A stretch of DNA of 64,000 bases, from assembly GCF_900143005.1 (NCBI RefSeq), contig NZ_FRCS01000009.1, positions 283,510 through 347,509 of the forward strand, given 5' to 3'. Made by a program: the position numbers and the translations under genes. The stretch comes from Cryptosporangium aurantiacum. Its GTDB lineage: Bacteria > Actinomycetota > Actinomycetes > Mycobacteriales > Cryptosporangiaceae. Under the pieces are notes generated by a model. It was not told the DNA's origin. It made no database searches and saw only the letters and a program-made list of their open reading frames with translations. Shown here piece after piece: positions 41,341 to 51,628 of this stretch; the stretch's first letter is position 1; each line of letters begins with the position of its first letter.

Positions 41341-42909
41341 ATGACCGAGGCCCGCACGATGCCCGAGCTGCTGCGTACGGCGGCGGACCGGTTCGCGGAC
41401 GGCACCGCGATCGTCGACGGCGCGGTCCGGGTCACCTATACCGAGCTGGCGGATCAGGTGCGGACGGCGGCCCGAGCGTATCTGGCGTCCGGGGTGCGTC
41501 CGGGTGACCGGATCGCGATCTGGGCCCCCAACCGCGCGGAGTTCGTCGCCGCGCTGCTCGGCGCGGAGTACGTCGGGATCGCGGTCGTCCCGCTGAACAC
41601 CCGGTTCCGCGGCCACGAGGCCCGCGAGATCCTCGCACGCTCGCGGGCGGTCGCCCTTGTGGTGGCCGACGGTTTCCTCGGCGCCGACTACCTCGGCATG
41701 CTCCGCACCGCAGCCGCCGACACTGTGGACGCGAGCGGCGCCGGGCCCGTGCCGGGGCTGCCGCATTTGCGGCTTGTCGTGGAGCTCGGCGAACCGCGTT
41801 CCGGAACCGTCAGCTGGGCCGACCTCCTCGCCGCCGCGGAGCGTGTGCCCGCCTCCGCCGTGGAGGACGCCGCCGGCGGCGTCACGCCCGAGACCGTCTG
41901 CGACGTGCTGTTCACGTCCGGGACGACCGGCGCACCGAAGGGCGTGATGAGCAGCCACCGCCAAACGCTCAGCGTGGCCGCGGTCTGGGCCCGAGGCGCG
42001 TCGCTCACGCCCGACGACCGGTACGCGGTCGTCAACCCGTTCTTCCACAGCTTCGGCTACAAGGCCGGCATCATCGCGGCGATGACCGCGGGCACCACGA
42101 TCTACCCGGTCGCGACGTTCGACCCCGAGGCCCTGCTCGGACTGATCGAGCGCGAGCGCATCACCGTTCTCCCCGGCGCGCCCACGATCTTCACGACGCT
42201 GATCAACCACCCGAAGCGCGAGACCTACGACCTCTCCTCGCTGCGGTTCGCGATCGCCGGCGCCGCCTCGGTACCCGAGAACCTGTTCCAGCAGATGCGG
42301 GACGTGCTCGGCTTCGACACGGTCGCCCAGGCCTACGGGCTGACCGAGTGCGTGGTCGCCACCCAGTCCCGCCCGAACGAGGACCCGGCGCACATCGCGG
42401 GAACGACCGGCCCCGCCGTGCCCGGCCTGGAGATCCGGATCGCCGGGCCGGAGGATGAGGTGCAGATCCGCGGCGCGAACGTGATGCTCGGATACTTCGA
42501 GGACCCCGACGCCACCGCCGCGGCGATCGACCCGGACGGCTGGCTGCACACCGGCGATCAGGGCCGCCTCGACGAGCACGGCTGCCTCACGATCACCGGC
42601 CGGATCAAGGACATGTTCATCGTCGGCGGTTTCAACGTGTACCCGGCCGAGGTGGAAAATGTGCTCGCCGACCATCCGGCGGTGGCCGAAGCCGCGGTGA
42701 TCGGCGTCCCGGACGAACGCCTGGGCTCGGTCGGCCGGGCCTACGTGACGCTACGGCCTGGTGCGACGCTCGACGAGGACGCAGTGTTGGCGCACTGCCG
42801 GGAGCGGCTAGCGAACTTCAAAGTCCCGCGCTCGCTCGTCGTCCTGGACGAGCTTCCGCGCAACGCGGCGGGCAAGATCCTCAAACGCGTCCTCGCCGAC
42901 AAGCCCTGA
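41341..42909 (+). CDS. fadD3: FadD3-type HIP-CoA ligase
   Basis: A 522-residue acyl-adenylate-forming enzyme. GGGAGG lies 5 bases before the ATG. The AMP-binding P-loop LFTSGTTGAPKGV is near residue 193, AYGLTE near 335, and the hinge and C-terminal motifs GRIKDMFIVGGFNVYPAEVE and PRNAAGKILKRVL (catalytic Lys) are present. FadD3 adds CoA to HIP, committing the steroid C/D rings and making the KstR2 ligand. The identification rests on the motif pattern plus divergence from kstR2, as in mycobacteria. The 3' end overlaps the convergent Clp-N gene by 102 bases. Confidence 0.92.
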   Translation: MTEARTMPELLRTAADRFADGTAIVDGAVRVTYTELADQVRTAARAYLASGVRPGDRIAIWAPNRAEFVAALLGAEYVGIAVVPLNTRFRGHEAREILARSRAVALVVADGFLGADYLGMLRTAAADTVDASGAGPVPGLPHLRLVVELGEPRSGTVSWADLLAAAERVPASAVEDAAGGVTPETVCDVLFTSGTTGAPKGVMSSHRQTLSVAAVWARGASLTPDDRYAVVNPFFHSFGYKAGIIAAMTAGTTIYPVATFDPEALLGLIERERITVLPGAPTIFTTLINHPKRETYDLSSLRFAIAGAASVPENLFQQMRDVLGFDTVAQAYGLTECVVATQSRPNEDPAHIAGTTGPAVPGLEIRIAGPEDEVQIRGANVMLGYFEDPDATAAAIDPDGWLHTGDQGRLDEHGCLTITGRIKDMFIVGGFNVYPAEVENVLADHPAVAEAAVIGVPDERLGSVGRAYVTLRPGATLDEDAVLAHCRERLANFKVPRSLVVLDELPRNAAGKILKRVLADKP

Positions 42910-43377
42910 GCCCGCCGGCTCTGCGCCCGCCAGCTCTGCGCCCGCCGACTCTGGACCCGCCGACTCTGCGCCCGCCGGCGCTGCGCCCGCCGGCGCTGGG
43001 CCCGCGCACGCCGCCGCGAGCACTCTCGCCGCTACGCCTTCCCGCTCGCGCAGCAACCCGAGCAGAAGGTGCTGCGGGCCGACGACGTCGTGACCGAGCG
43101 CGCGCGACGCCTCGTCGGCCAGCCGGAGTGCGGCCTTGGCGCCCGCGGTGAACGGACGATGCCCGCGCGGCGTGCCCTCGCCGAAGCCGACGATCGCCTC
43201 GACGCGCTGCCGGACGTCGTCCGCAGAGAGGCCGAGCGCGTCCACGGCGTGCGCATCCTCCAGGATCAGCCCGAGCAAGAGGTGCTCGGTGCCGAGGTGA
43301 GCGTGCTCGAGATCTCTGGCTTCCTCAGTGGCCAGCGCGAGCACTCGGCGGGCGCGGGGAGTGAAGCGCTCGAACAC
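42808..43377 (-). CDS. Clp N-terminal-domain protein
   Basis: A 189-residue protein with the double Clp-N repeat of ClpC/ClpA: MFERFTPRARRVLALATEEA with HLGTEHLLLGLI, then a second copy with GPQHLLLGLLREREG (residues about 1-120). No AAA domains follow. The remainder is an Ala/Gly/Pro/Ser stretch made by 15-base repeats and a basic C-terminal helix (EDAFEDLARRVARKL). Stand-alone Clp-N proteins may act as adaptors or decoys for Clp machines. The last 102 bases run antisense to the 3' end of fadD3. A nested palindrome precedes the gene. Confidence 0.82.
   Translation of the reverse strand: MFERFTPRARRVLALATEEARDLEHAHLGTEHLLLGLILEDAHAVDALGLSADDVRQRVEAIVGFGEGTPRGHRPFTAGAKAALRLADEASRALGHDVVGPQHLLLGLLREREGVAARVLAAACAGPAPAGAAPAGAESAGPESAGAELAGAEPAGSGLVGEDAFEDLARRVARKLVQDDERARDFEVR
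42912..43010. repeat. 15-bp tandem repeats in the Clp-N protein linker
   Basis: Units close to CGCCCGCCGGCTCTG repeat about six times in frame and encode repeated Ala-Gly-Ala-Glu/Pro-type residues. They lie immediately after the fadD3 stop on the other strand. Confidence 0.8.
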
Positions 43378-43391
43378 CCGTCCGTCCTATC

Positions 43392-43445
43392 TGGTCCAGC
43401 GTCGAGAAACTGTCGCTCTCACGACAATAACTCGACGCTGGACCA
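43392..43445. promoter_or_regulatory. Nested inverted repeats upstream of the Clp-N gene
   Basis: TGGTCCAGCGTCGAG (43392-43406) is exactly complementary to 43431-43445. In the 24-base loop a second inverted repeat, TGTCG/CGACA, occurs at 43411-43415 and 43422-43426. The structure lies 15-68 bases upstream of the Clp-N start and just past the end of the hemerythrin remnant. It may be an operator pair for a stress repressor or a terminator. Confidence 0.65.
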
Positions 43446-43468
43446 CTGTGGACTGCCCGCCGGCGCAC

Positions 43469-43829
43469 TCAGGAGTTCTCAGCTACGTACGTGTCGGGGT
43501 CTTTATCCACGATCGGGACGCCGGTGACGTGCTCGGCCTCGTAGGCGGAGAACACCACCGCGATCCGGTGTTCACCCCCGCCCACCAGCCCTCGGAGCCC
43601 ACCTCGTGCTTGCCGGCCTCGAGGATGTCGTTGTGGTCGCCGATCGCGTCCTTGGTTTCCTCGACCTCGTCGCCGTCGGTGTGGCGGCCGAGCGCGAGCA
43701 GCGCAGGGCGGCGATGCGGTCCCAGAGCGCGCGCAGCGTCCCGGTGTCGGACGGATCGACGTCGTCGAGCATCGCGAACATCCGGCGCTGTTCGGAATGG
43801 TCGTTCAGGATCAGTTCGGTGATGTCCAC
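43469..43829 (-). pseudogene. Degraded hemerythrin HHE-domain gene
   Basis: The pieces are in three different frames. First comes a GTG start with VDITELILNDHSEQRRMFAML (reading down from 43829), then DGDEVEETKDAIGDHNDI...EVGSEGWWAG, and finally AVVFSAYEAEHVTGVPIVDKD... ending in TGA at 43469-43471. Together they resemble one actinobacterial hemerythrin-cation-binding protein of about 180 residues. The 361-base span is too short, and the helices with most iron-binding histidines are missing. Two internal deletions with frameshifts are the simplest reading. It lies 38 bases downstream of the MMPL gene on the same strand. Confidence 0.72.
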
Positions 43830-43867
43830 GCCAGTTTCTTCCCCCGGGTCGCACCGCCGAAGCACGC

Positions 43868-46240
43868 TCAGTGGAGGCGGACCTCGGGGAGGCGGTGTAG
43901 CCAGCGGGGGAGCCACCACGCGCGCTCCCCCGCCAGCGCGAACACCGCCGGAACGACCAGGCACCGCACGATGAGCGCGTCGACCAGCACCGCGGCGGCC
44001 AGGCCGAGCCCCATCTCGCCGAGCATCCGGTCACCGCTGAGCACGAACGAGCCGAAGACGACGATCATGATCGCGGCGGCGGCGGTGATCACTCCGCCGG
44101 TCGTGGCCAGGCCCTCGCGCATGGCGTCGGGGGCGCTCAGACCGCGGCGCCACTCCTCGTGCACCCGGCTGACCAGGAACACTTCGTAGTCCATCGAGAG
44201 TCCGAACACCACCGCGAACACGATCACCGGCAGGAACGCCTCGATCGGTCCGGGTTGCGCGCCGAGGTTCCCCTCGCCGTAGACGAACGTCATGACGCCG
44301 AGCGCGGCGCCGATGCTCAGCAGGTTCGACACCGCGGCCTGCACCGGCACGAGGACGGACCGGAACACGACGAGCAGCATGAGCGCCGACAGTCCGACGA
44401 CCGCGGCGATGAACCAGGGCAGCCGGGCGGACACGGTGTCGGCGAAGTCGATCGCGGCCGGGACCGATCCGCCCACGGCGTAGGCGTCTCCGAGGGAGTC
44501 CCGCAGCCGGTGCACCAGGTCGGCGGTGCGCTCGTCGGCGGGTCCCCAGTCGGGAACGACGAGCACGCCCTCGGCGACCGGGGTGTGCGGCAACACCGAC
44601 GCGACCCCTCGGACGGATCGCACGGTCGCGGCCGCCTCCTCCGCCGACGCCTCGTCCGGCGCCAGGACCAGCAGCGGGCCGTTCGTGCCGGGGCCGAACC
44701 CCTCGGCGATAAGATCGTAGGCCTCGCGGGTGGTGGAGCCGGGCGGGTCGGTGCCCGCGTCGGCGAAGCCCAGCCGCAGGTTGGCCGCGGGCAATGCGAG
44801 GACGATGAGCACGAGCACCCCACCGACCAGCGCCGGCCACGGAAAGCGCTGAATCAACCGCGCGAGAGCCCGCCAGCGCCCCCCACCGCCCGCCGCCGCA
44901 CCCGGCAACCCCGCGTCCGGAAGCCCCGCGCCCGACCCTGCCGCGCCCGCCGCCGCGCTCGAAAGGCCCACGCCCGGCAACCCCGCGCCCGGCCCTGCCG
45001 CGCCCGGAAGCCCCGCGCCCGGCCCTGCCGCGCCCGCCGCCGCGCCCGGCAACCCCGCGCCCGGCCCTGCCGCGCCCGGAAGCCCCGCGCCCGACCCTGC
45101 CGCGCCCGCCGCCGCGCTCGAAAGGCCCGCGCCCGGAAGGCCCGCGGCTGGCGCGCCCGCGCCCGGGAGCCCTGCGGCCGGCGCGGCCGGGGCGCGCTTT
45201 TGGGCGCGTCGGGCAGCGCGCTCCGTGCGGCGGTGCCACTGGCGCTGGATTCGCGCCTCCAACCTGCGCCCGAACAGCGTCAACAGCGCGGGCAGCAACG
45301 TGATCGACGCGATCATCGTCGCCAGCACCGTGAGCGCCACGCTCAACGCCAGCGACCGGAACGCGGCCTGCCCGAGCGTCAGCATGCCGAGCAACGCGAC
45401 GATCACCGTCGCGCCGGCGAACAGCACCGACCGGCCCGCGGTGTCCAGCGCCCGCTCGGTCGCGGACGACCGGTCAGCGCCCTGCCGGATCTCGTGCCGA
45501 TACCGGACGAACACCAGCAGCGCGTAGTCGATCCCCACGCCGAGCCCGACCAGCGCCATCATCGCGGTCGCGTAGCTGGGCACCGTGAGCAGATGGGACG
45601 CCAGGATCACCGCGCTCACCGCGCTGCCCACCGCGAAGATCGCGGTGACCAGCGGCATCGCCGCGGCCAGCACCGAGCCGAACAGCGGCACGAGGATGAT
45701 GATCGCGGCAAGTAGCCCGATGCCCTCGGCCGGTCCACCTTGCGCGGTGGCCTCCCGCACCGGATCGCCACCCCATTCGACCCGGTAACCGTCCAGCGAG
45801 GTGTCCACCAGCGCAGCCACGTCGTCGGACGACGCGCCGGAGTCGAGGGTGACCGTCGCCATGACCGTGTCGCCATCCTCGGAGACCGACCCCGGCGTCG
45901 CGAACGGATCGGAGACCCCGCTCACGGCGGACTCGGCCGCGATCCGGGCCAGCAGGCCCTGTACGGCGGGCTCGTCGAGGCCGTCGTCGCGGTGGACGAC
46001 GACCGTGACCTCGTCCGGTGCGGGGCCGCCCTCGTGAACGGCGAGCGCGTCGGCGACCCGTTGCGACTCGCTGCCGGGCAGCGTGTTGTCGTCCTCGAAC
46101 GCACTGCCGACCCGCCCGGCGGCCACGGCGAGCGCGCCCACGACGAGTACCCAGGCGACGATCGCGGCCCAGTGGTGACGGTGCGACCAGCCGGCGAACC
46201 GGCTGAGCAGGCTACGGCGGCGGAGCGAAGTGTCGGTCAC
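43868..46240 (-). CDS. MMPL/RND-family membrane transporter, second copy
   Basis: About 790 residues from the GTG at 46240. A duplicated six-helix arrangement has loops with DDGLDEPAVQ. Relay motifs VGLGVGIDYALLVFVRYR and VFGLSMDYEVFLVSRVHEEW are in the two halves. Between them lies a cytoplasmic linker of about 110 residues (Gly-Leu-Pro-Gly-Ala repeats) coded by long tandem repeats. MMPL transporters divergent from NarL-type kinase/regulator pairs are typical of cell-envelope-stress modules in actinomycetes. It diverges from the kinase gene at 46371 across a perfect palindrome. Confidence 0.9.
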   Translation of the reverse strand: MTDTSLRRRSLLSRFAGWSHRHHWAAIVAWVLVVGALAVAAGRVGSAFEDDNTLPGSESQRVADALAVHEGGPAPDEVTVVVHRDDGLDEPAVQGLLARIAAESAVSGVSDPFATPGSVSEDGDTVMATVTLDSGASSDDVAALVDTSLDGYRVEWGGDPVREATAQGGPAEGIGLLAAIIILVPLFGSVLAAAMPLVTAIFAVGSAVSAVILASHLLTVPSYATAMMALVGLGVGIDYALLVFVRYRHEIRQGADRSSATERALDTAGRSVLFAGATVIVALLGMLTLGQAAFRSLALSVALTVLATMIASITLLPALLTLFGRRLEARIQRQWHRRTERAARRAQKRAPAAPAAGLPGAGAPAAGLPGAGLSSAAAGAAGSGAGLPGAAGPGAGLPGAAAGAAGPGAGLPGAAGPGAGLPGVGLSSAAAGAAGSGAGLPDAGLPGAAAGGGGRWRALARLIQRFPWPALVGGVLVLIVLALPAANLRLGFADAGTDPPGSTTREAYDLIAEGFGPGTNGPLLVLAPDEASAEEAAATVRSVRGVASVLPHTPVAEGVLVVPDWGPADERTADLVHRLRDSLGDAYAVGGSVPAAIDFADTVSARLPWFIAAVVGLSALMLLVVFRSVLVPVQAAVSNLLSIGAALGVMTFVYGEGNLGAQPGPIEAFLPVIVFAVVFGLSMDYEVFLVSRVHEEWRRGLSAPDAMREGLATTGGVITAAAAIMIVVFGSFVLSGDRMLGEMGLGLAAAVLVDALIVRCLVVPAVFALAGERAWWLPRWLHRLPEVRLH
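44900..45185. repeat. Long in-frame tandem repeat in the MMPL linker
   Basis: Segments such as CCCGGCAACCCCGCGCCCGG and CGCGCCCGGAAGCCCCGCGC recur in shuffled blocks of 15-60 bases and encode GLPGAG/AAGAAGPG stretches. A block of about 100 bases appears twice with minor changes. Confidence 0.85.
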
Positions 46241-46306
46241 CCCGGCGACGCTAGGGACGCCACCGCCCGCCCACATCGGACGACGTGCGGCCCGGCAATC
46301 GCCCGT

Positions 46307-46326
46307 CGACGTACCACCGTACGTCG
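46307..46326. promoter_or_regulatory. Perfect palindrome between mmpL and the second kinase operon
   Basis: CGACGTAC-CACC-GTACGTCG has 8-bp perfect arms and a 4-base spacer. It lies 67 bases upstream of the MMPL start and 45 bases upstream of the kinase start, the expected position for the NarL-type regulator of this locus to bind. Confidence 0.75.
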
Positions 46327-46370
46327 GGAGGCGACAGACATCCCGCGCACGCGTGGTTACGCTCACGAAC

Positions 46371-47489
46371 ATGCGGCGCGTGGTCCTGATCGACATCACG
46401 CTCGGTGTCCTCACCGCGACCGCGGTCGCGATCGCGATCGCCGCGGACCTCGGCGACCACCGCCGGCCCGGCGTCCTCGCGTACGGGATCGCGGTCGCGC
46501 TCGGCGTGGTGCTGCTGGTACGCCGCCGGTTCCCGCGGCTGGTCCTGCTGGTCAGCGCATTCCTGCTGATCGCCTACTACGTGCGCGACTACCCGCCGAT
46601 CGGCCTGCCGGTCCCGATCGGCGCCGCGCTGTTCTCCGCCGCCGAGGCGGGTCGCACCGGCTGGGCGGCGACGGTCACGGCAGCGCTCCTGGGTATCTCC
46701 ACCGTGGCTCGGCTGATCGACGACGAGGACGCCGCCTACCTGTTCGGTTACGAGTTGCTGGTCACCGCCACCGCGATGGCGGCCACGATCGCTCTCGGCG
46801 ACGGCCTGCGCTCCCGGCGCCTCCTCCGCGCCGAACAGCGCGAACGCTCACAACGGGAACGGGAGGCGCACGAGCGCCAGCTGGCCGGCGCGATCCAGGC
46901 CGAGCGGCTGGAGGTCGCCCGCGACGTCCACGACGCGGTCGGCCACACGCTGACCGTGGTGTCGCTGCACACCGACGTGGCGCTGGAAGCGGTCGACGAG
47001 GATCCGGCCGCGGCCCGGCGCGCGTTGGAGCACGTCCGGACCGCCTGCGACGCGGCCAGCGCCGAGCTGCGCCGCACGCTCGGCCTGATCCGCATCGCGG
47101 ACGCTCCCGGCCTGCGTGCCCTGCCCGCACTCGCCACCGACCTGGGTCCGGGCATCACGCTCGACGTCCCGGACGACCTGGGCCCGCTGCCGCCGGTCGT
47201 CGACGCGGCGGTGTTCCGCATCGTGCAGGAGGCGGTCACCAACGCCCGGCGACACGCCGGCGCCGTGCCGGTCACGGTCCGGCTGCGCCCGGTCGGCGAC
47301 GAGGTCGAGGTGGAGGTCCGCGACGAGGGTCCGCCGACGAACGGCACGCCCGACGGCGCCGGCCTGGGCCTGGTCGGGCTCACCGAACGCGTCGCGCTGC
47401 TCGGCGGCCGGACGGAGATCGGGCCCCACCCCGGCGGCGGCTACCGGGTGTGGGCGATGATCCCGACGACTGCGGTGGCGCCGCGATGA
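46371..47489 (+). CDS. NarL-type sensor histidine kinase (MMPL-linked)
   Basis: A 372-residue kinase. The N-terminal region has four or five membrane helices (about residues 5-150) with no outer domain of size, so it senses within or near the membrane. HisKA_3 carries VARDVHDAVGHTLTVVSLH, and the HATPase part has QEAVTNARRHAG and GLGLVGLTERVALLGG. It ends directly after the ATPase fold, in contrast to the kinase at 18932. The start ATG follows the palindromic promoter by 45 bases. The stop overlaps the regulator start (ATGA). Confidence 0.92.
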   Translation: MRRVVLIDITLGVLTATAVAIAIAADLGDHRRPGVLAYGIAVALGVVLLVRRRFPRLVLLVSAFLLIAYYVRDYPPIGLPVPIGAALFSAAEAGRTGWAATVTAALLGISTVARLIDDEDAAYLFGYELLVTATAMAATIALGDGLRSRRLLRAEQRERSQREREAHERQLAGAIQAERLEVARDVHDAVGHTLTVVSLHTDVALEAVDEDPAAARRALEHVRTACDAASAELRRTLGLIRIADAPGLRALPALATDLGPGITLDVPDDLGPLPPVVDAAVFRIVQEAVTNARRHAGAVPVTVRLRPVGDEVEVEVRDEGPPTNGTPDGAGLGLVGLTERVALLGGRTEIGPHPGGGYRVWAMIPTTAVAPR

Positions 47490-48160
47490 GCGTCCGCATC
47501 GTGCTTGTCGACGACCAGGACCTCGTGCGGGCCGGACTGCGTGCGCTCCTCACCCACGACCCTGACCTCGCCGTTGTCGGCGAGGCCTCCGACGGTGCGT
47601 CCGGCGTGACGCTGGTACGCCGCCTTCGTCCGGACGTCGTCCTGATGGACGTGCGGATGCCGGGCGTCGACGGAGTGGAGGCGACCACCCGCATCACGTC
47701 CGACGAGAACCTCACGGGCACGAAGGTCGTCATGCTGACCACGTTCGACACCGACGAGCACCTGTTCGACGCGCTGCGGGCGGGCGCGTCCGGGTTCCTG
47801 CTCAAGGACATCCGGCCCGGCCCGCTGCGGGACGCCGTCCGCACGGTCGCCGCCGGGGAGGCGCTGCTGGCGCCGTCGGTGACACGGCGGGTGATCGAGG
47901 CGGCCGCCGCCGGAGCGCCACCGGGCACCGACACCCGGCTGGAGGCCCTCACCGGACGGGAGCGCGAGGTCCTGGCCGAGGTCGGGACCGGGCGGTCGAA
48001 CGACGAGGTCGCGGCCACGCTGTACCTGAGCCCGGCCACCGTTCGGACCTACGTCAGCCGCCTGCTCGCCAAGCTCGACGCGCGCGACCGGGCCCAGCTC
48101 GTCGTGCTCGCGTACGAGACCGGGCTGGTGCGCCGGTCTCAGCCCAGGTCACGCACGTAG
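47486..48160 (+). CDS. NarL/FixJ-family response regulator (MMPL-linked)
   Basis: A 224-residue regulator. The receiver contains IVLVDDQ, with the phospho-Asp in [13 protein letters not shown] and the Lys in FLLKD. The LuxR-type helix-turn-helix is LTGREREVLAEVGTGRSNDEVAATLY with VRTYVSRLLAKLDARDR. Translationally coupled to its kinase, it presumably controls the divergent MMPL gene through the palindrome at 46307. Its last 22 bases overlap the convergent GNAT gene. Confidence 0.92.
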   Translation: MSVRIVLVDDQDLVRAGLRALLTHDPDLAVVGEASDGASGVTLVRRLRPDVVLMDVRMPGVDGVEATTRITSDENLTGTKVVMLTTFDTDEHLFDALRAGASGFLLKDIRPGPLRDAVRTVAAGEALLAPSVTRRVIEAAAAGAPPGTDTRLEALTGREREVLAEVGTGRSNDEVAATLYLSPATVRTYVSRLLAKLDARDRAQLVVLAYETGLVRRSQPRSRT

Positions 48161-49071
48161 CGGCGGCACGGGACGGCGACGGTCGTGCCGTCCTCGGTGA
48201 AGGCCCGGTAGTCGAACGGACCGCCGTCGTACCAGCCGCACCGCTCGTAGAAGCGACGCGCGCGCCGGTTGCCGTCGACGACCGCGAGCCAGGCCCGACG
48301 GTGGTTCGCCGCGATCACCCGCTCGGCGTGGCGCAGCAGGGCGGTCGCCACGCCGCTCCCCCGGGCCGCGGTGCTCACGTAGAGCTGCTCCAGCTCGTCG
48401 TCGTGCGCGACCGCGAAGCCGACGACCTGCTCGTCGACGGTGGCCACCGTCGTCACGTCCAGCCGGATCGGGACCCGGCGGACGAGGTCCTCGAACGTCC
48501 GGTGGGCCAGCAGCGCGTCCGGCACGCGTCCGAGGTGCGCGTCGGCCCAGCCGTCGTGCCAGATCTCGGCGATCGTGCGGACGTCGGTGTCCGCACCGGG
48601 CCGCAGGGTGAACTCCGGCGGCGGGAACGGCGCCCGGAACGTGAACGCGGTCTCGGTGGGTCCGTGTTTCCGCAGGTGCCGCACCCGTTCCTCAGCTTCC
48701 TCGGTCGTCGGACGCTCACCGGCAGGCACCCACCAGAGTGCGGTGTACGCCTCGCTCATCGGGGCGAACCACTCGCGGCGGCGACGCAACACCGTGCGGT
48801 GTAACTCTCCGAACGTGAAGTCGGAGAGGGATTCCACCGAGTCCCAGACCGACATGTTCACGATGACGCCCACGCTGTCGGCCGCGTCCCACTCGAACGC
48901 GCGGATCGCGGTCGCGTTGCCCTCGTCGGTGGCCAGCCGCCACCGGAAGCCCGGCGCCGCGTCGGCGGCGGCGTTGATCGGGTCGAGTGCGGCCATGAAG
49001 TCCGCGAGCACCGGGGAGTCCAGCGGAGCCCGTAACCGGCCGACGTTCACCTGTGCGAGTTCCCACGCCAT
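48139..49071 (-). CDS. DUF3291-GNAT fusion acetyltransferase
   Basis: A 310-residue protein with two domains. Residues about 1-150 are DUF3291-like (MAWELAQVNVGRL, FRWRLATDEGNATAIRAFEWD, NMSVWDSVESL), a ferredoxin-like monooxygenase-fold domain. Residues about 160-305 form a GNAT acetyltransferase with LRPGADTDVRTIAEI and the acetyl-CoA loop STAARGSGVATALLRHAE, followed by NRRARRFYERCGW. The ATG at 49071 is preferred because it opens DUF3291 directly. Substrates of either half are unknown. The fusion implies that acylation and the DUF3291 activity act on one compound. Confidence 0.82.
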   Translation of the reverse strand: MAWELAQVNVGRLRAPLDSPVLADFMAALDPINAAADAAPGFRWRLATDEGNATAIRAFEWDAADSVGVIVNMSVWDSVESLSDFTFGELHRTVLRRRREWFAPMSEAYTALWWVPAGERPTTEEAEERVRHLRKHGPTETAFTFRAPFPPPEFTLRPGADTDVRTIAEIWHDGWADAHLGRVPDALLAHRTFEDLVRRVPIRLDVTTVATVDEQVVGFAVAHDDELEQLYVSTAARGSGVATALLRHAERVIAANHRRAWLAVVDGNRRARRFYERCGWYDGGPFDYRAFTEDGTTVAVPCRRYVRDLG

Positions 49072-49094
49072 GGCCCGCACGGTACCCGGCGGAA

Positions 49095-49703
49095 TCACCT
49101 CACCAGCGTGCCGTGCAGGAACACGTCGACCGCGGTGGTGATGCTGTGCTCCACTTCGGAGGGTGCCGGCCGGGACGGCGAGTTCGTGAGCAGCCGCATC
49201 TGCGGGTCGCCGAGCATGGCCTGATACAGCTGCGCCCCGGCGGCCCTCGCGTCGGCGATCCGGATGAGGCCCTGGTCAGCGGCGGACTGCAGGTAGCGGC
49301 CGAGCACCGCCTGTCCGAACGCCGGTCCGTGCTCGAAGAACGCCTGGCCGATCCCCGGGATGCGCTCCGCCTCGGCCGTGACGAGCCGGTGCAACGCGAT
49401 CGAGGACGGGTCGAGGACGATCGTCGCGAAGTGCCGGCCCAGCGCGACCAGCGTCGCCGCCACGTCCGCATCCTCGGGGGTGAACGAACGTAGCGGCGCC
49501 GACTTCTCGTCCAGCAGTGCCTCGACCGCCGACCGGAACAGCTCGGCCTTGTCCGCGAAGTGCCGGTACAGCGTCGACTTGGACCCGCCGACCGCGTGCA
49601 GCACGTCCTCCATCGACACGCCGGCGTAGCCGCGGGCGAGGAACAGCTGGCCGGCCGCCCGCAGAATGACCGTCCGCCGCTCCGTGCCCTGTCTGGTTGG
49701 CAT
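49095..49703 (-). CDS. TetR-family regulator downstream of the acyl-CoA ligase
   Basis: A 202-residue TetR protein. The helix-turn-helix is ILRAAGQLFLARGYAGVSMEDV with GGSKSTLYRHFADKAELF (about residues 12-56), followed by a DUF/AefR-like ligand domain (LHRLVTAEAERIPG). It starts at ATG 49703; an in-frame ATG 12 bases earlier is also possible. It lies 37 bases after the ligase stop on the same strand, probably in one transcript. No palindrome was found directly before it. Confidence 0.85.
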   Translation of the reverse strand: MPTRQGTERRTVILRAAGQLFLARGYAGVSMEDVLHAVGGSKSTLYRHFADKAELFRSAVEALLDEKSAPLRSFTPEDADVAATLVALGRHFATIVLDPSSIALHRLVTAEAERIPGIGQAFFEHGPAFGQAVLGRYLQSAADQGLIRIADARAAGAQLYQAMLGDPQMRLLTNSPSRPAPSEVEHSITTAVDVFLHGTLVR

Positions 49704-49740
49704 GGTCCACATCATCGCTCACGGCAGTCCGCGGGTGCCG

Positions 49741-51606
<1,866 letters not shown>

Positions 51607-51628
51607 GGCGTCTCCTCGCTGAGTCGCG

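Noticed and set aside
44900..45185. Possible CRISPR or mobile repeat array
   Set aside because: The repeats are in frame within an MMPL transporter and encode a glycine-rich linker; there are no spacers.
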